NCBI GenBank assembly: GCA_017990865.1
Contig: JAGNNB010000113.1
Coordinates: forward strand, 1-8,649
Length of the DNA: 8,649 bases
Direction of reading: 5' to 3'
DNA from: Lysobacteraceae bacterium
GTDB lineage: Bacteria; Pseudomonadota; Gammaproteobacteria; Xanthomonadales; Xanthomonadaceae
Part shown: one piece after another, positions 1 to 6,972 of the stretch
Layout of the letters: each line of letters opens with the position of its first letter
Position numbering within the stretch: position 1 is the first letter of the stretch
The notes under the pieces: model-generated
The model's input: only the letters and a program-made list of their open reading frames with translations
The model's database searches: none
What the model was told of the DNA's origin: nothing
Translations under genes and position numbers: made by a program

Positions 1-683
1 ACCGGATGCACGTCGCAATCCTGCGCCAGTTCGGCCAGACTCGGCGCATGCGCGCAGTCTTCGCGCAAACGCGCGCGGGCGCGATCCAACCAAGGCGGCG
101 GAAGCGTCGTCGGCAGCGGCTGCATCGAGGCGGCATCGAGCAAAGTCTCGATCTCCGCTTCCAACGACAACATCATCGCATCGTCGTTCGTGCGCGATTG
201 CCGACGCAGGCGCAAGGCCGCAGCCAGCGCCGGCAACGGCAGACGCACGGCGCGATCGGGCAAGACACGACGTTCGCCGGCATCGCGCCAACGCGTCGCC
301 GGCAACGACAGCGCGAAGAAACGGCCCGGCGGCGCATCGTCATCGCGCGCACGACGACCGCGCGCGTGGGCGCGCGGGTCGCGGAAACAATCGCGGTGCG
401 TGGTGCCGGGCGGATTGAGGATCAGCACAGGTTCGGCGCACAGCGCGGGCATGTCCTCGGCGCTGCTGAGATACGCGCCTTCCAACACCAGCAGCAGGTG
501 CGCGTCGTCGTGCGTATGCGTTTCGATCGCGTGCTCGGGCACCGTCGGCCGTAGTTCCGACAACGCGATCTCGCCGACCGTCCGACGTTCGTGCAGATCG
601 CCGAAGAACGCGCCGTTCGCGAGACGCCGTTCGCGGCTCGCGTCGCTGACGGTAGCGTCGGCGGTGGCTTGGGTCATCGGCAT
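1..683 (-). CDS. AraC-family transcriptional regulator, N-terminal cupin (C-terminus beyond window)
   Basis: Reading the minus strand from the ATG at 683 gives 227 codons without a stop up to the left edge. Residues 40-105 look like a cupin sensor domain: HTHDDAH at 56-62, then LLLVLEGAYL and the later LNPPGTTH, which match the His-rich strands of this fold. From about residue 196 the sequence (LDRARARLRE, then SLAELAQDCDVHP) fits the first helix-turn-helix of an AraC DNA-binding domain. Family members are usually near 290-300 aa, so roughly 70 residues, including the second HTH, are missing off the window. A second in-frame ATG at 677 is an equally good start; neither has a clear Shine-Dalgarno. 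It lies 83 bp downstream of the small membrane protein gene on the same strand, so it may share its transcript and control this locus. The ligand is unknown. The AraC call is firm; the target genes are inference. Confidence 0.85.
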   Translation of the reverse strand, partial: MPMTQATADATVSDASRERRLANGAFFGDLHERRTVGEIALSELRPTVPEHAIETHTHDDAHLLLVLEGAYLSSAEDMPALCAEPVLILNPPGTTHRDCFRDPRAHARGRRARDDDAPPGRFFALSLPATRWRDAGERRVLPDRAVRLPLPALAAALRLRRQSRTNDDAMMLSLEAEIETLLDAASMQPLPTTLPPPWLDRARARLREDCAHAPSLAELAQDCDVHP

Positions 684-766
684 CCGTGCGCCATCATCGG
701 CGCGTTTCGGCGCAGGGCGAACGGCCGAAGGTCATGCTCGCAGCTTCGGCTGGTCGGTCGGTACCG

Positions 767-1138
767 TCACACAGATCCTTCGGCGAGCAAAAAACCGGCG
801 ACCATCGCCGCTTGCAGCAGCATGCCCGGAACGATGCCGCGACCGATCTCGCGACGATGCAGCGAAATCGCATTCTGCACGAACAGCAACGCGCAGCCGA
901 CGACGATTCCCGCCGAAATGGCGCTGCGGGCGGACGAAGGCGGCGCGTGTCGAGCGAAAAACAGAATCACGGCAACACAGACGAACAGAGCCCCGAATCG
1001 GCGTTCGACGATCTTCGCCGTGCTCGGTTGCGCGACCCCCCACGCCGTCAGGATCGTTTGCGGGCGAAATATCCAGACGAAGCCGATCGCCAACGAAAAG
1101 AACGAAGCGGCGGATGCGACGATGGCGTACACATCCAT
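767..1138 (-). CDS. small integral membrane protein, four predicted TM helices, function unknown
   Basis: A 123-aa hydrophobic protein. Four likely membrane helices are visible at about residues 4-24, 48-62, 73-92 and 102-119, with short charged links (ERR at 45-47, HRREIGR at 94-100). It resembles in size and layout the small four-helix proteins of unknown function common in proteobacteria (DUF4345-like), but I cannot assign it to a family with certainty. The ATG at 1138 is one base after the TGA of the deacetylase gene, and a GGAG lies about 10 nt upstream inside that gene, so the two are very likely co-transcribed and translationally coupled. A role in the envelope alongside the deacetylase is inference from position only. 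Real coding is supported by the coherent hydrophobic pattern and by the tight junction. Confidence 0.8.
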   Translation of the reverse strand: MDVYAIVASAASFFSLAIGFVWIFRPQTILTAWGVAQPSTAKIVERRFGALFVCVAVILFFARHAPPSSARSAISAGIVVGCALLFVQNAISLHRREIGRGIVPGMLLQAAMVAGFLLAEGSV

Positions 1139-1139
1139 C

Positions 1140-2162
1140 TCACTCGCTCTCCACGCCCGCCAGATCGAGCACCCAACGCGGCACTGTCGGTTCGCCGTCG
1201 TAGAAGTCTTTCGGTTTTTTCTCGGCCATCGCCCAGCGGTGCAACCAACTCGGGCCGTAGCGGCCGCGGTAGCCGTCCTCGCGCAGATAGGCGGGGTCGC
1301 GCATCGCGTCTTCCAGGGTCACGAAGCCGTAACCGCGACGCTCGATGCCGCGGATCAACGTCGCATAGGCATCGGCGTTCAACGCATTGGCGTGCAACAG
1401 CAGAATCTGCGGCAGGTTGTAACCCAACAGCGCCTGCGATTGCGCTTCGTAGTAGTCGATTTTGTTCAGCATGTACGGCACATAGCCCAAACGCAGACGC
1501 TCCAATAATTGCGCGCGTTCGGGCGTGTCGGCGTGTTCGTCCAGCACGCGCTCGTAGGCGAAGGCCCACACCCATTCGCCGTTGTCCACCGTGACCGGCG
1601 CGATGCGGTAGCCGTGTTCAGCCAGGAATTTCGCCACCGCCGTTTTGTCTTCCGGCGTACGCCCGGCGCGCAGATACGGGTGTCGGAACCACTGCGGCGT
1701 GGTGCCGCGCGCGGCCAGCATCGGTCGCAGCGCGCGTTCGCCGCGCAGGATCGCTTCTTCGTAAGCGGGAATACCGACATCGTGCAGATCCACGTGGCCG
1801 TAAGTGTGATTGCCCAATTCGTAGCCGGCATCGAGCCACGCCTTCAGCATCGCCACGCGCTCGGGTTGCACGGCGCCGTCGCGTTCCAATTTGTCCTCGT
1901 TCACGAATCCGACCACCGGCACGCCGCCTTGCCGCAATTGCTCCAGCAGCGCCGCATGCCGCGCGGCCAGGGCCTCGGGCGTCGTTTTCGCGATCCGCTG
2001 CCATGGCAGATCGTCGATGGTGACGGCGATGCGTCGATCGGGCGTGGCGGTGTCGTGGACACTCGCCGCCAGACCAGGCATCGCGATGGCGAATGCGCAA
2101 AGCGCGACGGCGAGTCGGCGGCTGAACGAAAGCGTGCGGCTGAACGAAAATGTCATGAGCAT
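1140..2162 (-). CDS. secreted polysaccharide deacetylase (NodB homology, carbohydrate esterase family 4)
   Basis: A 340-aa protein. Residues 1-33 form a Sec signal peptide (basic start with Arg15-Arg16, hydrophobic 17-28, cleavage likely after the Ala at 32-33). The CE4/NodB motifs follow in order: TIDD at 48-51 (catalytic base and metal Asp), HTYGH at 119-123 (the two metal His), RHPY at 160-163, and LLLHAN at 254-259 with the catalytic His257. All key residues are present, so a metal-dependent N- or O-deacetylase acting on a glycan in the periplasm or outside the cell is expected. The substrate (peptidoglycan, chitooligosaccharide or exopolysaccharide) cannot be read from the sequence. The ATG at 2162 and a second at 2156 are both possible starts; no good Shine-Dalgarno is seen. 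It is the first gene of the minus-strand run with the membrane protein and the AraC regulator. Confidence 0.9.
   Translation of the reverse strand: MLMTFSFSRTLSFSRRLAVALCAFAIAMPGLAASVHDTATPDRRIAVTIDDLPWQRIAKTTPEALAARHAALLEQLRQGGVPVVGFVNEDKLERDGAVQPERVAMLKAWLDAGYELGNHTYGHVDLHDVGIPAYEEAILRGERALRPMLAARGTTPQWFRHPYLRAGRTPEDKTAVAKFLAEHGYRIAPVTVDNGEWVWAFAYERVLDEHADTPERAQLLERLRLGYVPYMLNKIDYYEAQSQALLGYNLPQILLLHANALNADAYATLIRGIERRGYGFVTLEDAMRDPAYLREDGYRGRYGPSWLHRWAMAEKKPKDFYDGEPTVPRWVLDLAGVESE
2118..2149. repeat. short direct repeat inside the deacetylase signal-peptide coding region
   Basis: The 14-mer GCGGCTGAACGAAA occurs at 2118-2131 and again at 2136-2149, a period of 18 bp. It encodes a six-residue tandem unit in the signal peptide (SFSRTL then SFSRRL). 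This is seen directly; a simple slippage duplication is the likely origin. Confidence 0.6.
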
Positions 2163-2509
2163 CGTACGTACGAGGGCAGGAGCGCGTCCCGGAGCCGCGA
2201 CTTTACCGCAGCGCGATGGGCGCGTGCCGGCGGGCGAACGCCTACGCCGGCTCGCACGCGCTCGGGTCTCATGCGCCCGGCTTACACGAGCACCGGTCGC
2301 ACGCGCTGCGTCGACGACGGCGCATGCTGCGCGAGCGAAGGCGATACGATCCCCATTCGAGCTCGATTCGAGGCCGATGCCCGGCCCGTAGCGCGTTCAT
2401 ACTCGCATCGGCGGTGGATTCGCGATCGGCCTGTGCCGTACCCGATCGCACGCCTCCGTCGTCGATATCCCAGCGTTCGATCCGTCACGCCAACCGCAAG
2501 GAGCCTCCT
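2163..2509. other. divergent intergenic region, no gene recognised
   Basis: This 347-bp stretch separates the minus-strand deacetylase from the plus-strand SGNH hydrolase and must hold both promoters. Open frames through it are Arg- and Ser-rich, lack domains and look like shadows. I find no convincing -35/-10 pair; TAAAGT (minus strand, about 2200-2205) is only a 4/6 match to a -10 box. Visible structure: a self-complementary CGTACGTACG at 2163-2172 directly before the deacetylase start, and the 11-mer TCGCACGCGCT at 2252-2262 and 2297-2307. Neither is strong enough to call an operator. Confidence 0.5.
2498..2503 (+). promoter_or_regulatory. Shine-Dalgarno deciding the SGNH hydrolase start
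   Basis: AAGGAG lies 6 nt before the ATG at 2510. The same frame stays open upstream to an ATG at 2216, but that extension has no such site and is Arg-rich non-domain sequence, so 2510 is chosen. Confidence 0.8.
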
Positions 2510-3328
2510 ATGCCCGCGTTCAAGAACAATCTGATGATGGAAGACTACGTCAAAGCGGTGCGCGATCATCCCCAAGCCAAGCGCGCGCTGTGTTTCGGCG
2601 ATTCCTGGTTCCAGTACGTGCCGCATCCGACCGATCTGAACAAGCAGTTGGCGCGGTTGTTTCCGAAGACGCTGTTCCTGCGCGAAGGCAAACCGGGCCG
2701 CGACAGCGCCACGTGGAAAATCGCGTTGCCCGGCATTCGCGATGCCATCGAGGGTTTGCGTTTCGACGCGATTTTGCTGTCCACCGGCGGCAACGATGTG
2801 GTCGGCGAGGAATTGCAGGAATTCGTCAAGACGCCGGGCATGCCGCAATCCGTCGGCAGCATGCCGTGGGGCGTGGTGCCGCCCGAAGTGCGCGACCACA
2901 TCCGCCTGGAGAGTTTCGAGCACGCCTTGCGTTTCGCGATCTCCGATCTGAAACAAGTGGTGCAGTTCCGCGATCGCAGCTCGCCGTCGTCGGTGGTGTT
3001 CGTTCACACCTACGATTACATCTTCCCGTCCGGCAAGGCGTTCAAGCTCGGTCCGTTCAAAAGCGGCCCGTGGGTGAAGCCCTTCCTCGAGAACGTCGGT
3101 CTGACCGATCCGAGAAAGCAGCGCATCGTCACCACTTGGCTGGTCGATCAATTCGCGCGCGAACTTCGTGCCTTCGTTTCGCAGAACGCCAATATGGTGC
3201 TGGTCGATTCGCGCGGCACGTTGAAAACGCAGGCGCAATGGGAAAACGAAATTCACCCGGTCGCCAAAGGTTTCGAGAAGATCGCGAAAGACTGTTGGAA
3301 GCCGGCGTTGACCAGCGTCTTGAAATGA
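2510..3328 (+). CDS. SGNH/GDSL-family hydrolase (esterase-like), no signal peptide
   Basis: A 272-aa protein starting at an ATG with a good AAGGAG site. SGNH blocks are visible: block I FGDSW at 29-33 with nucleophile Ser32; a Gly in block II (GKPGRDS, 60-66); block III GGND at 93-96 with oxyanion Asn95; block V at 244-250 (WENEIHP) with catalytic His249. The Asp usually three residues before that His is Asn246 here. The family hydrolyses ester or thioester bonds of lipids or acylated sugars; the substrate is not predictable. There is no signal peptide or membrane segment, so it appears cytosolic unless exported by another route. Its TGA overlaps the ATG of the amidase-like gene (ATGA at 3325-3328), so the two are translationally coupled. 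Given the neighbours, deacylation of a cell-wall or surface glycan is a reasonable guess only. Confidence 0.85.
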   Translation: MPAFKNNLMMEDYVKAVRDHPQAKRALCFGDSWFQYVPHPTDLNKQLARLFPKTLFLREGKPGRDSATWKIALPGIRDAIEGLRFDAILLSTGGNDVVGEELQEFVKTPGMPQSVGSMPWGVVPPEVRDHIRLESFEHALRFAISDLKQVVQFRDRSSPSSVVFVHTYDYIFPSGKAFKLGPFKSGPWVKPFLENVGLTDPRKQRIVTTWLVDQFARELRAFVSQNANMVLVDSRGTLKTQAQWENEIHPVAKGFEKIAKDCWKPALTSVLK

Positions 3329-4251
3329 GCGCGCGGCGCGGCATCGCGATGGCCGCCGCGTTAGCCGCCGCGACGGTCATGGCTCTGGGCGTCGCCGGCC
3401 ATGCCGCCGCCGACGGCCGCGCCTGCGCGTGGGACACCGATGCGTTTTCGTTCGTCGGTACGCCGGTCGAACAAGCGCGTTGTTTGCTGCGCCCGGTGGC
3501 GATCGGCGGCCGCGTGGGCGATGCGCATGCGGTGTTGCCGCATGCGCTCGACGCGATGGTCGGCCGGCCCGTGGCTTTCGACGCGACGACACTGCGTACC
3601 TGGTTGCGCACGCAGGGCATCGACGAATCCGGCGTCGGCGGTTCGCTCGACGCGCCGCTGTCGTTCACCGAAGGCACGCAGCCGCGACGCGCGCGCTATT
3701 TCGTGATCCACGACACCAGCAATCTGCTGTGCCAGCGCGAAGATTTTCCGGCGAACGCGGATGCCGCGGACGCGCCGTGGAACTTGCCGGAACGTTGGAC
3801 GAACGATCCGCAGGCGCATCTGTTCATCACCCGCGACGGCGAAGCGCACGCGCCGCAAGGACGAACATTCGCGACGCCGTGGCGCGCGACCAAGCTGGAA
3901 AAATTTCTGCGCGAACCGAGCCGCGGCCTGTTTCTGCATATCGAAAACGTACAACTGCGACGTCCGCAAGCGGCCGTCGACGCACCGCTGCATCGACCCG
4001 ACGGCGAATGCGTCAACGACCGCATCGCGCAGCATCCCGGTTTCAGCGCCGCGCAAACCCGGCGTCTCGCGCTGGTCTACGTCGCCGCCAGCGTGCGCGC
4101 GGGCGAATGGCTGATTCCCGCGTACCACGCCGTACTCGATACCGGCTTCATCGGCGGCCACGACGACCCGCAGAATTTCGATATCGACGCCTGGACCGCC
4201 GAAGTGTGCGCGTTACGCACCGCCCTCGGCGACCGCTGCGAAACTCCGTAG
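3325..4251 (+). CDS. secreted amidase-fold protein, probable N-acetylmuramoyl-L-alanine amidase-like zinc enzyme
   Basis: A 308-aa protein whose ATG overlaps the SGNH stop. Residues 1-29 are a signal peptide (Arg4-Arg5, Ala-rich core, cleavage near the AHAAA around 27-29). The mature part holds the residues expected of the amidase_2/PGRP fold in the right order: VIHDTS at 127-132 with zinc ligand His129; LHIEN at 204-208 with the candidate catalytic Glu207; and GHDDP with NFD at 278-286, offering His279 and Asp286 as the other zinc ligands. Six Cys (34, 53, 136, 229, 295, 305) suggest disulfides in the periplasm. The likely role is cleavage of the amide between MurNAc and the stem peptide, but the His-to-Asp spacing is shorter than in AmpD-type enzymes, so activity is not certain. 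The frame is open upstream inside the SGNH gene; that part is a shadow. The TAG stop falls within a GTAG repeat. Confidence 0.75.
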   Translation: MSARRGIAMAAALAAATVMALGVAGHAAADGRACAWDTDAFSFVGTPVEQARCLLRPVAIGGRVGDAHAVLPHALDAMVGRPVAFDATTLRTWLRTQGIDESGVGGSLDAPLSFTEGTQPRRARYFVIHDTSNLLCQREDFPANADAADAPWNLPERWTNDPQAHLFITRDGEAHAPQGRTFATPWRATKLEKFLREPSRGLFLHIENVQLRRPQAAVDAPLHRPDGECVNDRIAQHPGFSAAQTRRLALVYVAASVRAGEWLIPAYHAVLDTGFIGGHDDPQNFDIDAWTAEVCALRTALGDRCETP

Positions 4252-4268
4252 GGCGGGTGCAACCCGCC
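4248..4268 (+). repeat. GTAG-type REP palindrome, copy 1
   Basis: The GTAG foot is followed by a perfect 7-bp stem GGCGGGT, loop GCA, stem ACCCGCC. The TAG of the foot is the stop codon of the amidase-like gene. It lies between convergent genes, so its hairpin could also slow or stop transcription, though no T-run follows. Related copies are at 7667 and 8375. The GTAG foot matches the style of REPs described in Stenotrophomonas maltophilia. Confidence 0.8.
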
Positions 4269-4341
4269 ACATCCCAAACAACGACCCACCGTCGCCCCAC
4301 AACATCGCGAATCGCCCTCGCGACGAAACCATCGGCGCGAA

Positions 4342-6531
4342 TCAAAAACTCACATTGCTCTTCAGCCCCAACGTCGGAATCCAGCCCGGCCCCGTACCGG
4401 TTCCGAATTGGATCAAGTTGAGCATGTGCGTCGTGTCCAATTGCAGTTCCACCGACGAACCGAGTTGCACGCCCACGCCCGCGCCGAACACCGGACCGGC
4501 GACCGGGGTGCGCGGCCCCAACCCACCGTCGGGCGCCGTCGTTTCGATCGAACCGGCGCGCGCGCCGCCGATCAAACTCACGCGGACCGGCACTTGGCTG
4601 GGAATCACGAATTCCGCGCCGGAATACAACCCGGCGAAGACGTCCGCGCGCGGCGAATAATCGAACTGGAAGGCGAGCGGTACTTTCACCAGCCCCAGCC
4701 CCGGGCTGAAGGTGAACTTCCATCCGGCGGACAGCAGCAGATTCGGCCGATCGGTCCATTGCACGCCGGCGCCCGCATAGGCTTTCGTACGATCGGCCGC
4801 GGGCGGCGGCGCGAATTTCGAACGTACGTCGCTTTCGGTCTTCTGCGCGCCGACCGCCGCTTGCCCGACTTGCCCGGTTTGCGTCACGTTGAACAAGGAG
4901 ATTTCGTCGCTGAGCCCCAGGAGCATCTTGGCGATCGGATGGACATCGAACGCCTGCAGCGTCAGTTCGCCCTTGTCGCCCTTGGCGAGCTTGATCTTGA
5001 AATAGTCCATGCCGTGGACGCCGACTTCGATGGTGTCCCCGGATTTCTTGAAGCCCAGCCCATACAGGGAAAACGACGCGCCCGAACCCTTGGCTTCCAT
5101 GCGCGTGAACTTCAAGGTGTAACCGCCCCCGGACGTATCGAAGCTCAGGGTCATGATGGCGGTGAACGCGTCGTAAGCCGGCAGGCCGCCTTTCGCGGGG
5201 ATCGCGGGCAGATCGACCTTCGCCGCCACGCCTTCCGGCCCCGATTCGGTGATCTCCGCGGTCGCGCTCTTGGGCACGCTCGCGGACATGATCAGGTCGT
5301 AAACGGCCGAGGGGTGTTTGCTGATGATGTCTTCCACGGTGTTCGCCGGCTGCGCCGTCCCCGGCGATTTCTTGGCGGCTTCATCCACCTCCGCCTGTTT
5401 GTCGTCGGCAATGCCTTTCAGCGTGCCGACTCTGTCCGGTGGCAGGATCTTGTCGAGGAGATGCGTGATCAACACTTTGGCGCCGACTTTGTACGGAATG
5501 ATCTGATCGCACGGCACCGGCGGTTTGACTTTCTTGGCCTCGATTTCCGCATCGCTCATCACTTCGGGCAACGAGCCATGAAGGCGCAGGCGACTGAGCG
5601 CACTGCTGATTTGATCGTACCCGGGCTTTTGTCCGCGTTTCTTTTCGTACGTCGCGGCCCAGGCGCGCAGTTTGCTTCGCGCTTTCGGACCGATCGGCTT
5701 TTTGGTGGCCGTGGCCAGGTGATCGAAGATCTCATCCAAGCTGGCGTCCGCGGAGACGGCTTGTGCGTCTTTTTCGTCGCGTTGCAGGCGCGGGCCGGCG
5801 GCGCGCTGCTGTTGCACATGCGTCAATTCGTGCGCGATCAAACGGCGGCCGCGTTCGGTTTCGGGACGATACGCGCCTTCGCCGAACACCACATGATGCC
5901 CGACGGTGTAGGCGGTCGCGTTCACCGCTTGCGCCGATTCGGTCGCACGTTGTCCCGTATGCACTTGTACTTGCGAAAAATCCTGTCCGAGCCGCGTTTC
6001 CATGAACGCTCGCGTGGTCGGATCGAGCGCACGCCCGGAGTCCGCGAGCGCTTCGCCGACGACCCCCGCATCGATCGCGGTCGAACCCGCGGAACGCTCG
6101 CCGCTTTGCGCGCTCGCAGGGGCTCTTTGCAAGGTATCGAGCGCGGGGGCGACCGTTGCGGAGCGTTCGCTGTGCGCGTTCGCGTCCGTTGCCGGCGCGC
6201 GCATCACCTGGTCGGCGACGCGATCGGCTTCGCGCTCGTAGACATCGCCGGGTGCATGCATCGCCAGCCGCGACGGAATCGATTCGGCCGCGCTCGGCTG
6301 TACGGCGGCATCGACGGCTTCGGCAGCGGCGGGCGTCGAGGACGGCGCGGCCTCGGTGCGCGTCGAGGCCGCGTCGCCCAGCAACGAACGCTGCAACGCG
6401 CGATTGCCCATCGTGCGCTGCGCTTGCGGAATCGCGGTCTCGCTGCGCTCGTGCTGCGCGGTGTGCGCGCTCTCGGAGGTTTGGGATCGAACCGATGACC
6501 CTGCGGGCCACTCCCGGGTGTGTGCGCGCAT
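4342..6531 (-). CDS. DUF4157 (eCIS_core) HELTH-domain protein with C-terminal beta-barrel-like region
   Basis: A 729-aa protein. Residues 37-51 carry the N-terminal motif common in DUF4157 proteins (QRTMGNRALQRSL). Residues 87-110 (SRLAMHAPGDVYEREADRVADQVM, quoted here in part: GDVYEREADRVADQVM) and 170-243 form the DUF4157 domain, ending in HELTH at 234-238, an HExxH zinc-peptidase motif. Residues 265-420 are mostly helical and charged; 440-530 look beta-rich. Residues 585-729 read as about eight amphipathic strands with Gly-rich turns and end in Phe, as in outer-membrane barrels. There is no signal peptide and only one Cys (341). DUF4157 is known as the domain typical of cargo of extracellular contractile injection systems, so a delivered effector is plausible; no such system is in the window. 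The start at 6531 has GAGGA about 9 nt upstream. The plus-strand frame opposite is a shadow. The function of the fusion is unknown. Confidence 0.88.
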   Translation of the reverse strand: MRAHTREWPAGSSVRSQTSESAHTAQHERSETAIPQAQRTMGNRALQRSLLGDAASTRTEAAPSSTPAAAEAVDAAVQPSAAESIPSRLAMHAPGDVYEREADRVADQVMRAPATDANAHSERSATVAPALDTLQRAPASAQSGERSAGSTAIDAGVVGEALADSGRALDPTTRAFMETRLGQDFSQVQVHTGQRATESAQAVNATAYTVGHHVVFGEGAYRPETERGRRLIAHELTHVQQQRAAGPRLQRDEKDAQAVSADASLDEIFDHLATATKKPIGPKARSKLRAWAATYEKKRGQKPGYDQISSALSRLRLHGSLPEVMSDAEIEAKKVKPPVPCDQIIPYKVGAKVLITHLLDKILPPDRVGTLKGIADDKQAEVDEAAKKSPGTAQPANTVEDIISKHPSAVYDLIMSASVPKSATAEITESGPEGVAAKVDLPAIPAKGGLPAYDAFTAIMTLSFDTSGGGYTLKFTRMEAKGSGASFSLYGLGFKKSGDTIEVGVHGMDYFKIKLAKGDKGELTLQAFDVHPIAKMLLGLSDEISLFNVTQTGQVGQAAVGAQKTESDVRSKFAPPPAADRTKAYAGAGVQWTDRPNLLLSAGWKFTFSPGLGLVKVPLAFQFDYSPRADVFAGLYSGAEFVIPSQVPVRVSLIGGARAGSIETTAPDGGLGPRTPVAGPVFGAGVGVQLGSSVELQLDTTHMLNLIQFGTGTGPGWIPTLGLKSNVSF

Positions 6532-6579
6532 GGTGAACCGTCCTCGTTCGGCGATGGGGAGCGATCGTTTCCCGAATGA

Positions 6580-6593
6580 CGGGTCTGGACCCG
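6580..6593. other. short hairpin between the secreted protein gene and the DUF4157 gene
   Basis: CGGGTCTGGACCCG is self-complementary apart from the centre, and lies 8-21 bp beyond the stop of the small secreted protein gene on the minus strand. No T-run follows, so a true intrinsic terminator is doubtful; it may only modulate read-through into the DUF4157 gene. Confidence 0.35.
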
Positions 6594-6600
6594 CCCGTGC

Positions 6601-6972
6601 TTATTGCTTGAATTGCGATCCGAGCCCGACCGTGATCGAGGTACAGGTGCCGGCGGCGTTCCAGACGAACCACAGATACGATTCGCTGCTGATGCTGCGC
6701 GCCACCGCCATCAGCGCGGCATCGGTCGTGGTGCAACTGCGATACACACCCGCAGCGTTCGTGGCGTAGCACACCGCATTGTCCGATTTCAGCGTACATC
6801 CCAGCCTCTGCACGGTGTCGGCGGAACGCCGCGCGCCCACCAGAGTGCCGTAAGCCTGTTTGTTGGCATCGTCCACCACTACCGGGAAATTGCCGTCGTA
6901 CCCCGCCTGCGCCGCCGCTGCGGACAGCGACAGCCCGATCGTCAGCATCCATCCCATCCGTTTGTGTTTCAT
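6601..6972 (-). CDS. small secreted four-cysteine protein, function unknown
   Basis: A 123-aa protein. MKHKRMGWMLTIGLSLSAAA begins a clear Sec signal peptide, with cleavage expected after AQA at 21-23. The mature 100 residues hold four Cys (59, 68, 80, 110) in the pattern LGC-x8-C-x11-C-x29-C, fit for two disulfides. The string of Ser/Thr near the third Cys and the WFVW strand (101-104) before the fourth recall small exported proteins I have seen in Xanthomonadales, but I cannot name a family. The ATG at 6972 is chosen because GAGG lies 6 nt upstream and the signal peptide starts there; an ATG at 6996 and a longer form from 7047 are also open, without such support. It lies 69 bp upstream of the DUF4157 gene on the same strand. 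The location is periplasmic or extracellular; its role is unknown. Confidence 0.8.
   Translation of the reverse strand: MKHKRMGWMLTIGLSLSAAAAQAGYDGNFPVVVDDANKQAYGTLVGARRSADTVQRLGCTLKSDNAVCYATNAAGVYRSCTTTDAALMAVARSISSESYLWFVWNAAGTCTSITVGLGSQFKQ

Noticed and set aside
2252..2307. Repeated TCGCACGCGCT, 45 bp apart, as a possible operator pair
   Set aside because: In such GC-rich DNA an 11-mer of CpG-type words repeats easily; no symmetry or promoter context.
6..2534. Several plus-strand open frames across the left third
   Set aside because: Arg/Gln-rich shadows of the minus-strand AraC, membrane and deacetylase genes.
2590..3324. Upstream part of the plus-strand frame that contains the amidase-like gene
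   Set aside because: It runs inside the SGNH hydrolase gene in another frame; the signal peptide starts only at 3325.
4305..4323. Hairpin TCGCGA/TCGCGA after the DUF4157 stop
   Set aside because: Only six stem pairs, seven-base loop and no T-run; not enough to call a terminator.
4408..6498. Long plus-strand open frame (696 codons) opposite the DUF4157 gene
   Set aside because: Arg-, Gly- and His-rich composition without domains, antisense to a clear DUF4157 protein; a usual shadow in GC-rich DNA.
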